In this document: piece after piece, positions 1 through 7,112 of the stretch
Position numbering within the stretch: the stretch's first letter is position 1
Layout: every line of letters begins with the position of its first letter
Source of the DNA: a virus
Length of the DNA: 22,960 bases
Direction: 5' to 3' (one strand)
IMG/VR virus record: IMGVR_UViG_3300002231_000776
Span: 13,699-36,658 of that record
Program-made: the position numbers and the translations under genes
Notes under the pieces: generated by a model
Databases searched by the model: none
Seen by the model: only the letters and a program-made list of their open reading frames with translations
What the model was told of the DNA's origin: nothing

Positions 1-8
1 TGATAGTG

Positions 9-38
9 AAAAGGGGGAACGGTTTAACCCGCTCCCCC
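9..38 (-). terminator. Rho-independent terminator ending the head-gene operon
   Basis: On the minus strand a 10-bp stem (arms at 29-38 and 13-22, one G-U pair, 6-nt loop) is followed directly by TTTT. It lies 7 bases after the stop codon of the last head gene, so it most likely ends the long minus-strand transcript. Confidence 0.8.
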
Positions 39-45
39 CGGATAT

Positions 46-546
46 TTATCCTTCAAGATCCGAGACATCGGCTATAACAGCCCAAACACGCAGGATACCG
101 GCTGTGACAGTACCAGTTACGGTATTACACAGAATATCTATTGTGTCAGTTGTCGCTCCAGCCGCGCCCTGACCTATCACATACGGATAAGTCGCTACGG
201 GCTGCTCAACATAGTCCGTGGCCACGTAACTTGTGGACGAACCAATGTCAATACCGTCAATCCAGATATCCACATCACCACCGGTGATACCCATGTCGAT
301 ATCAAGAGCCGTGGCCCCTGCTACCGTCTCGGTTATCTCGATACCTGCATTAAGAACGTCTGTTCCCTGTGGAAGATTGAGCGTCTGGATAATATCACCC
401 GAAGCCAGCACGCCGTCACCCTGCGCTACGAGCTCCGCGCTCACTGTAGCCAGTGTAATCGTTGCTTCTGCTACGCCTACCTTCTGACCCAATCCAGGCC
501 ATGCTCCTTTATTCATCGTTACTGCTGAATCTGCTGCTGTTGGCAT
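46..546 (-). CDS. Putative head decoration-like protein, 166 aa
   Basis: This gene follows the major capsid gene on the same strand and is the last before the terminator. GGAGG stands about 8 bases before its ATG. The protein is rich in Thr, Val, Gly and Asp, has no Cys-rich or membrane segment, and looks all-beta. Residues 57-84 and 134-160 resemble two stretches of the signal-bearing protein at 3118-3750: a hydrophobic strand, then a D-x-D-M/I-D-M type segment, then a T-G-x-V-T-x-G-x-L/F strand near the C-terminus. The two are probably paralogs. Position after capsid fits a head decoration or capsid-stabilising role, but this is inferred from context and not from a recognised family. Confidence 0.55.
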   Translation of the reverse strand: MPTAADSAVTMNKGAWPGLGQKVGVAEATITLATVSAELVAQGDGVLASGDIIQTLNLPQGTDVLNAGIEITETVAGATALDIDMGITGGDVDIWIDGIDIGSSTSYVATDYVEQPVATYPYVIGQGAAGATTDTIDILCNTVTGTVTAGILRVWAVIADVSDLEG

Positions 547-601
547 GATCTTTCCTCCATTGAGGTGTTATTAACTTGTCTACACTGTCTTAATGGCTTT
601 T

Positions 602-664
602 GGGGCCCGTTACCGAAACGCTTGTTTGACGGACGGCACTAGACGGCCCCTCAGCACTTTTTTT
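602..664. other. Inverted repeat between capsid and decoration-like genes
   Basis: Arms GGGGCCCGT (602-610) and ACGGCCCC (643-650) can pair with one bulged base. On the plus strand a run of seven T (658-664) follows 7 bases later; on the minus strand, which is the coding strand here, no T-run follows. It may be an RNA stability or attenuation structure of the late transcript, or a weak terminator for antisense transcripts. Confidence 0.35.
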
Positions 665-1604
665 CTATACCTTCTTGGCGTACAACCAGCCAAGAGCCTC
701 AGGCTTAACTACTTTGTAACCGTATACCTGCAATCCGCGGAACAGCGTACCGAAGGCAAACGGGGTTCTTCATGTTCTCGTTCTCGATCAACTGTGTGGC
801 GAACGTCATTGCATCATTGGTTCCGAATATGATGCAGGTAGCAGACGCGGCATCACCGTCAGTCGTGGTTGTGAGCAGATTGCTCTTGTAAAGGGTGAAG
901 GTATCAACCATACCGATTCGACCATTCCTCAGGGGAGAAACAGCGTCACCCGTCATGTTCACGTTCTTGAGGTCGGACAGTTTCAGGATACCGCACATCC
1001 ACGCCGGTATAACCATCCAGCGTCCCTCTTCTGGGATATTCTGCTCGTCAAGAACCTGGCCACATTCGACAATCTTATCCAAGACGTTGGCCTTCGTCAG
1101 CTGGACAGATGCACCACCATCAACGCCTAAGTTGATGTCACCGGAGATCGCGCCGGCACTCGCGCCCTGGTTGCTTGCATGTGCGTCTGAATACACATCT
1201 GCCAGGAATGCGGTGTCTATGGAGATTTTGAGCTGCTTCGAGGCATCTTCCGTCCACCTCTCGGTGTACTTCTTGATGTCTGTCTGCTTATCATCAACGC
1301 GGTTCGTTGAGAAAGCCCAGTATTTACCCTTATCAATCAGCAGCGTGACCGGAGTCGAGCTAGGCTGTTCGAAGTTAAGAGTCTGACCCTTCTGGTGGTC
1401 GCGAATGGTGATTGTAGGCGTCGAGCGGATATAAACCGTATCACCCTGCTCTTTAATCTCGCCCTCATAATCAGTGTTCGTGATCGCCGCTATCACTGTC
1501 CTGGCGTAGAACTTAACAAGCAACTTACCGGAGTAAATTACCGGTACGTAACGCATTGTCGTGGCCGCGATATTCCTTGTCCCTGCTGCTACTGGATATC
1601 CCAT
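665..1604 (-). CDS. Major capsid protein, interrupted by a +1 frameshift near its 3' end
   Basis: The product forms the icosahedral head shell. The N-terminal part, the acidic and aromatic E-x-W-T-E-D region, and a C-terminal segment with F-G-T-L-F-R-G-L-Q-V-Y-G-Y-K-V match the style of HK97-fold phage capsid proteins of about 300 residues. Reading from the ATG at 1604 (weak GAGG site), the frame runs 281 codons to Asn-Pro at 762-767. It would then go off into an unrelated 18-residue tail ending at 705. Skipping one base in the C-run at 761-765 gives 31 more residues ending K-K-V and a stop at 665, which restores the family C-terminus and a 312-residue product. The cause is either an extra base in a homopolymer or programmed +1 slippage. 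The scaffold gene lies just upstream and the decoration-like gene downstream. Confidence 0.85.
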
Positions 1605-1654
1605 CTCATCCTCGCTTTCATTGTTACGCCACGTTCGGACAGCCTTCTATACGG

Positions 1655-2710
1655 TTACTGGCCGTATATAATTCTACCCTCATCCGCGGCTTTATCGATT
1701 ATTGCTTGTATTTTGATCGCTCTTGGATCGTTCTCACGTTCCGGACCATATTCACCAAGCGCAACCTCCTGGTAAAACTGCTTTACCTCAGACTCGTTGA
1801 TATATTTAACGGGTTCTGGAGTTCCAGGTTGCCCCGGGGATCCGGCTGCCCTCGCGGGCTTAATCTGGTGGGTTACGTCCCCGCCAGCTTCATTTCCAGT
1901 TAAACCAGCTTGAGTCATATAGGTCTTAAAGATATCAACACCCCGCGCAACGTCCCCGATATCTGCGGCTGAACTGGCTAATATGCCCCATTCCAACCCG
2001 CTTGCCGGATCTACCGTTGCCAAAAAGGCATTAAAGCCAGGAGAAGTATTTAACCGAGCTGCTCCAGGGAGATGCTGGTCAACAGCATTTATGAATGACT
2101 GAACGCTGCTACTTCCGGCCTGAGCCTGTTGATCTCTCTCAATCTGGTCAAGACGCGCATTAAGGCGGTCTCTTTCTGCTTTATCTGCTGCCTGAGCCGC
2201 TTCTACTTCCCCGAGCACAGCTCTGCCTGAAACACCAAGGGCTTCATTCCTGTTCTGGAAATCCTGACGTTCTTCGGCATTCAAGTGTGCTAAGTGAGGT
2301 GGTACAGCGGGTGCCGCTGGTGCAGGAGGCCGTTCACGTATGGCCTTAATCTCTGCTCCCATATCCGACAACCTTTTACTCAGTATTGGGACTTCTGCAT
2401 TGTATTTCCCCTGTAGCGCGTGATGTTGCGCCATCAGCCTATCATAGTCCGATCGAGGTACAGTATCTCCTGCCGGAGCCGCTGCGGCTGGTGCCGGGGC
2501 TGCGGATACTGGAGGTGCGTCAACCATTTCTGATAATGACACAATTTCCCCATCTGGAGCTGGAGAGGCCGGAGCCGCTGGATCAGCCGCTACGGGAGCC
2601 GGAGCCGCCGCTGGAGCTGGTGTTACGACCTGTTCTGCTTCTGCCGCCGCTATGGCTGCATCTGCTGCTGCCTCTTGGTCCAATACTGATTGTGGTGTTC
2701 CTGTTCCCAT
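1655..2710 (-). CDS. Capsid scaffolding protein (probable), 351 aa
   Basis: It lies directly upstream of the capsid gene, the usual place for a scaffold. Residues 1-85 are Ala/Pro-rich and of low complexity. A charged, probably coiled-coil middle follows (about 88-205, many E/R/Q/A heptad-like stretches), then a more globular part and a helical charged C-terminus ending near G-R-I-I-Y-G-Q. Such acidic, helical, low-complexity proteins next to capsid genes guide head assembly and leave or are cleaved on maturation. No protease domain is visible in it or nearby in the window. GGAG stands 8 bases before the ATG. Family assignment rests on composition and position. Confidence 0.65.
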   Translation of the reverse strand: MGTGTPQSVLDQEAAADAAIAAAEAEQVVTPAPAAAPAPVAADPAAPASPAPDGEIVSLSEMVDAPPVSAAPAPAAAAPAGDTVPRSDYDRLMAQHHALQGKYNAEVPILSKRLSDMGAEIKAIRERPPAPAAPAVPPHLAHLNAEERQDFQNRNEALGVSGRAVLGEVEAAQAADKAERDRLNARLDQIERDQQAQAGSSSVQSFINAVDQHLPGAARLNTSPGFNAFLATVDPASGLEWGILASSAADIGDVARGVDIFKTYMTQAGLTGNEAGGDVTHQIKPARAAGSPGQPGTPEPVKYINESEVKQFYQEVALGEYGPERENDPRAIKIQAIIDKAADEGRIIYGQ

Positions 2711-2731
2711 CTTCTCTTCTCCGTTTCCGTG

Positions 2732-2776
2732 GGCCGTTCCCGGTGTCCACTTTACGTTGAGGCCGTTCCCGGTGTC
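2732..2776. repeat. Two 16-bp direct repeats in the scaffold gene leader
   Basis: The sequence GGCCGTTCCCGGTGTC occurs twice without mismatch (2732-2747 and 2761-2776), 29 bases apart. Both copies lie in the untranslated stretch just ahead of the scaffold start, on the minus-strand transcript. Confidence 0.8.
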
Positions 2777-2812
2777 TCAACTTGTTATGTTATGAGGTAA
2801 AACATGCTCCTG

Positions 2813-3073
2813 CTACTGTATCCCAGCTCCCTCACCGCCTAGCTGCGTGTCAGATACAGTCGGATTCGCACCCTTTATCTCGTCCAAAATCTCTTTTAAC
2901 GTCTTGGAGGCGCCTGTGCCTCGATAAAGCTCGTTCCCATTCAAATCGTCGTTTAAGTCCCTCTGCTCTTCCTTGGACTCTTCAAACCACTGGATAATGA
3001 TTTGCCCGAAGTCGCTTCTCTCGAAAGCGGCCAGGGCCATTGTTAATTGATCGTTGTCTCTTGTTAGCTTCAT
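2813..3073 (-). CDS. Small head-module protein of unknown function, 86 aa
   Basis: A short acidic protein between the signal-bearing decoration paralog and the scaffold. The N-terminal two thirds look helical (residues 8-40, F-E-R-S-D-F-G-Q then W-F-E-E-S-K-E-E) and the C-terminus is flexible and Gly-rich. I do not recognise a family. Its start has no clear Shine-Dalgarno site; the G-run before it lies in a GC-rich hairpin at 3084-3104 that could mask the start region. The reading frame is clean and fills the gap between two good genes. Position suggests a minor head or assembly factor. Confidence 0.55.
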   Translation of the reverse strand: MKLTRDNDQLTMALAAFERSDFGQIIIQWFEESKEEQRDLNDDLNGNELYRGTGASKTLKEILDEIKGANPTVSDTQLGGEGAGIQ

Positions 3074-3117
3074 ATCTTTTAAGCCCCCGAGGAAACCCCG
3101 GGGGATCCAGAATCTAA

Positions 3118-3750
3118 TTATTGTGCTTGCAGATCGTACTCAAGATTCACAATGAAAGTACCACCGGTAACGGCTTCTGTTCCGACTACAACGCTGATAG
3201 CTCTTGCGGCTGTTGATTTAACGGCTGTTGCGGCTGAACCCAGAGGGACAGTAGCTACAATTCCTACAGCCTTGAAAGCATTGGTAACAGTATCAGCGGC
3301 AAAGATGTCATCATTGACGTTCATGTCGATTCCAACCGTTGCCAGGACGCCTGTACCCGTCACTACGTCTATAACGTCAATATACCCGTCATAAACCACC
3401 GCGTTATCAGGTATGGTGACTCCTAAACTGTTTGTGCCTATCGCGCCATGAGTCCCACCGTCAAACGTGGCTCTGAGAACCTGCCTGGTCGTAAGGCCGT
3501 CTGCTGTGCCAGAACTGGAGATAGGGCCTGTAGACGTTATGGCGTCAAAGGTGTTTGTGCCGCCGCTAAATACAGTCGGAGACGTGATAAGGATAGCTGC
3601 ATCCGCGGGAAGAAGCTTCTTTATCTCCCTGACGGAAAACTCATAAACACTGTAATTAACGCGGTCTACCGCAAACAGGACAGTTGCGAATGACACCAAA
3701 AGCGTCAGGACGAACAGGCCAATAACATTACGAACACTGATTTTCTTCAT
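3118..3750 (-). CDS. Decoration-like protein with N-terminal signal or membrane segment, 210 aa
   Basis: AAGGAG stands before the ATG, 15 bases after the portal stop. Residues 1-30 form a classic export signal or membrane anchor: two Lys, an Arg, a hydrophobic stretch from about 10 to 27, and a possible cleavage after L-F-A. The rest is Thr/Val/Gly-rich, probably beta-structured, and residues 109-143 and 185-206 resemble the 166-residue protein at 46-546. An export signal on a protein coded between portal and scaffold is unusual, since heads assemble in the cytoplasm. It could be a membrane-attached assembly platform, a virion fibre, or an inherited cell-surface domain. Function is unknown. 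Confidence 0.6.
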   Translation of the reverse strand: MKKISVRNVIGLFVLTLLVSFATVLFAVDRVNYSVYEFSVREIKKLLPADAAILITSPTVFSGGTNTFDAITSTGPISSSGTADGLTTRQVLRATFDGGTHGAIGTNSLGVTIPDNAVVYDGYIDVIDVVTGTGVLATVGIDMNVNDDIFAADTVTNAFKAVGIVATVPLGSAATAVKSTAARAISVVVGTEAVTGGTFIVNLEYDLQAQ

Positions 3751-3765
3751 ATCTTCTCCTTGTGG

Positions 3766-6700
3766 TTACGCCGCGTTCTTAAGGGCTTCCTGCTCCTGTA
3801 GCGCGGCTCGTTCTTTTTCCAACTCGATTTCTAACAACTTGATCTTCTTCTTATCAGGGACGAGATCCTCCATCTGCAAGGTATCCGCTGCTTCCCTAAG
3901 CAGTTTCGCTCTTCCAGGCACACCGAGTATTCTCTGATCTATCGGATTTGCTGTGACATTCAGGAGCTCCATTCTTTGCGCGGCCATCTGCTCCCTCAGA
4001 ATCATAGCCAACGCCCCTTGAGGTTGTATTTCCAAATCTCCCTTAATGGATTCGTCTTTGTCATACAGCATGTTCCATTCGTACTGGCGTAATACCGTCG
4101 GTCTCAATACTTCCCTGTCAATACGGCCAATAACCTTCTTTATTCCCCGCGCCGCACTATTCATCAACATTCCGAGACCGCGCGCTGTATTGTGTGTCGG
4201 CACTCCATTTGCACAAACAAATAGATGATTTTTTGCGTCGACTGTGATACATGTTGCTTCGCTTTCCCCGATATGCTCTATCCCGACAATGTAGCGACGA
4301 GCAGCCTTTTTCTCTTTTACTCGACTCTGTTTGCGTTCAAGATGGAATATACGTTCATTGGGGAGATAGAAATGAACTCTGTGATTCTCTTTCCTGAAAA
4401 TCTTACATCCTCGGATAATACCTTCTCCGGCTTTCTCCGTCGTGACACTTACGGCCTGAGCGCCCAGCGATACGACGAGTCGACGGAAATCCTCGACCAT
4501 TCTTTCAGAAGATGTCGACAGGAAGGTCTTGTCGCCCTCCTTGCTGCAACAACCGTCTATATCCATCAGGCCACGTAGTAATTCAAGCCGGACTTCTTTT
4601 GTGTTGTAGAGATAATCAGTTGGAATGAATTTGTGTATGCTCTTACAATCTAGTCCGTAGGAATGATAATCTGGCCGGATTCCTAGAACAGTTTGAGTCC
4701 AAGAATTATCATCAGGAGACTTGGGGTCTATTTTGCCAAGTTCATACGGTATTTGATCGAAAATCTCTTGATCTTCACTTGTAAGACGGCATCTGGCATC
4801 ACCATCACCCAATAGCGCCCCCATCGTATATGGGTCAATCTTTACATCACGTTTCGCAAATTCAACACATGACACTGTAGGGAGAGCCCATTTCGGACGG
4901 CACCCTTTTGGATTCCTCTCGTCTTTCTTGGTGTATCTAAATAAGCCTTTTTCAAGCAGTTCGGCAGTCGTATAGACATGCCAGTCACCTGGCCCGTTTC
5001 GCCCAGGATGGCTACTAACCGACCATCTATGCTCCACATCACAGTCGACATGGCTTCCGTCGCTGAATCTCATCCTGAATATATCGCGTTCTCCCTGAGG
5101 GAATACTGCTTCTACCTTTGCTAAAGAGCCATAAGTAGTACAGACTTTATCCCCAACTTTGATAGAACCCATCTCTACCGGGCCTTCTGGAGTAAGAAGC
5201 TCTTCGTAGTTGGCTAATGCCCTCCCAGCGCCAGCGGCTCGGTCATTTCCATACGAGTAAGCGGGGATTCCGGTGTAATCGTCAGCCAGCATGGCAAACT
5301 GGTCATAGACGCCCATTAGCTCTTTGGAGTACACCTTCGGCTGGAAGAAATCGATTGCTTTAAGCTGGCTCCGCGCGTTGTTTATGAACTGCCAGATTTT
5401 CCATGGGTGCATCTGGGTAATCTTCTCGCCCTTCGCTAAACGGTTGATATCGTTGATAACCACCTGAGGACCTGACCCGATTCCAAGGTTATTCACCATG
5501 GCGCGAATAGAAGCGTTGCAGATAGACTGTAAATCAGACATAAGCTCCGGTACGCCCTTATACCAGAACGAGCCAGGCACAATCCCCCAGCCAGTCTTAG
5601 AGTAGGGCCTGTGGCCTAGAGGATGGGGATTAAACGCCACATAGAGCAAATACGCCCCAACCTGTAGAGCGTTGATCTCGTACTCTTCCAGCGGCTTGTA
5701 GCGGTTTTCCCTTCAAATCCGTATACATCCCTCTATCAATCAGGAGACGCCCCTGCACGGAGCCCCAGAACTCTTTGCCCTCGATAAGCTCCCGGCCACC
5801 GGTCACTCTATCGCCCTTATCCTCAAGAATCGCCCGGATACTGTCTATCGTAGTCCAGGAACGTAGCCCTCCGCGGCCATAATACGTTCAAAACAAAGGT
5901 CAATCGCCGCAGAATCATAGCCAGGTAGCCCTTTCATGGCGAAAAGCTCTTTACGGGTGAATTTGATACGCTCAATCAGATTGCCCTCATTGCAATTCTT
6001 AGCGCCGTCGGAAGGATACATGTCCAGCGGGCTCGGAGCTTCGTAAACGTGTTTGGTGACAGTTTTCACCGTTGCGATCGTTCGACCACCAAAAGAAGCC
6101 TTTTTGAACTTTAGGACTTTTTCACGCCTTAGAACCGGCCCCTTTATGAATCCGGCCTTGAAAGTGGTCATATTGTGGATAAACTCATCAAACGCCTCAT
6201 CCCATTTGCCCTCGGCCATCTGGTCCTTAATCTTGCGCTCCATCTTCTCTGCGCGGTCCTCAGCCTCTTCTTTGGCGTCCTCTTCGACCTGATCTCGGAG
6301 CATATTCGCCATATCGTAGGCTTGGTCCTGATTCATCATCTCCCCTGATTCCTGCCACTGTCGCTGGAACTGAGCCATAACACGCTCTACAATGAGCTCT
6401 TCGGCAACAGGCGGTAATTCAGGGATAGGAGAGGGTTTGAGCTGGAAAGGGTGGGAAGAGAGCACATCACCGAGCCACGCCTCGGCAGCTCGACACTTAA
6501 CGCCCGTAAGGCCAAGAAAGACCTTTGTGCCGCCCTGGGCCATAATAGCGGCCAACTGCGTGGAAGAATACTCGTTATTTCGCTGATTGAGGTTATCAAT
6601 CATCTGCCTCTCAACCCCAGAACTCTCTCGATTTATGCGGTTTTCCTCGAAACAGTTGCTTATATGCGAAGAAAGGGTGACTATCGGGGTTACGGTCTGT

Positions 6701-6852
6701 TCTGATCGGGCCTGTTGTACTCGGCGCTCTGATTCTTGGATATCCTGATTGGAGGCGTATTGGATAAGGCCCATGCTCTTAATGCCCTGAGGCGTAGTGG
6801 CCCTGCTGGCGGTAGCATGCCTCGTAAAATCCTGTTCAGTGATTGGATACAT
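3766..6852 (-). CDS. Portal protein with in-frame intein and two compensating indels
   Basis: The portal is the dodecameric ring at the head vertex through which DNA passes, and binds TerL. The start at 6852 has CGGAG before it. The N-terminal part (to about 5868) includes an acidic coiled-coil stretch and the portal-like segment S-P-L-D-M-Y-P-S-D-G-A followed by L-I-E-R. The frame then breaks: a base seems missing at 5867-5871 and an extra G is present at 5709-5711. The intervening 53 codons read cleanly one frame over, and the original frame then resumes (L-L-Y-V-A-F-N-P-H-P). An intein fills 4189-5220. Spliced and corrected, the protein is about 684 residues, a normal size for this portal type. 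The C-terminal part has M-L-M-N-S-A-A-R-G-I-K and a charged coiled tail. Confidence 0.88.
4189..5220 (-). other. Portal intein, class 3 type, with LAGLIDADG endonuclease (344 aa)
   Basis: The intein begins at Ala (A-L-A-N-Y-E-E-L-L-T-P-E-G) after extein G-A-G-R and ends T-H-N before extein Thr (T-A-R-G-L). Block B is D-V-E-H-R-W, with the Trp two residues after the conserved His. Block F holds A-T-C-I-T-V-D. The residue after the splice site is Thr. Trp, Cys and Thr at these places are the hallmark of class 3 inteins, which lack the usual first Cys or Ser and form the branch on the block F Cys. Two LAGLIDADG motifs are intact (M-G-A-L-L-G-D-G-D and L-L-R-G-L-M-D-I-D-G), so homing activity is plausible. 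The open frame is unbroken. Confidence 0.9.
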
Positions 6853-6864
6853 ATATCTCCGGGC

Positions 6865-6913
6865 AAAAGGAAAGGGCCAGTAATGACGAGTTGGCCGCCA
6901 ACTGACCCTTTCC
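6865..6913 (-). terminator. Stem-loop terminator between TerL and portal
   Basis: Arms at 6901-6913 and 6869-6881 form a long stem on the minus strand (GGAAAGGG paired with CCCTTTCC, then a bulge and further pairs), followed by TTTT at 6868-6865. It ends 12 bases before the portal start. An alternative small hairpin (AGTTGG/CCAACT) sits inside it. Confidence 0.6.
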
Positions 6914-7022
6914 TGAAATCATCACCAAGTGTCGCGCAACACCCGGCTTTGCCTAAAATTATATTATGATCTCATGATCGTTTACCTCTGGATACAAAAA
7001 ACACGTTGTACTTCATAAGTAT

Positions 7023-7050
7023 ATTATAGGTAATTTTCTGAAAAAGTGAA
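7023..7050 (-). promoter_or_regulatory. Sigma-70-like promoter in the TerL-portal gap
   Basis: On the minus strand TTCACT (7050-7045) and a perfect TATAAT (7028-7023) are 16 bases apart. The 260-base gap holding it (6853-7112) has no convincing gene. Transcription would run towards the portal, through the stem-loop at 6865-6913. Confidence 0.5.
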
Positions 7051-7112
7051 GGGTGTTTTTTTAGGAGAACACGTTTACCCTTTTGCTTATTGAACGAAAA
7101 GGTAAAAATAAA

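Noticed and set aside
2583-2780. Frames rich in Arg, Ser and Gly antisense to or shifted from the scaffold gene.
   Set aside because: They are shadows produced by the Ala/Pro-rich coding repeat and have no ribosome sites.
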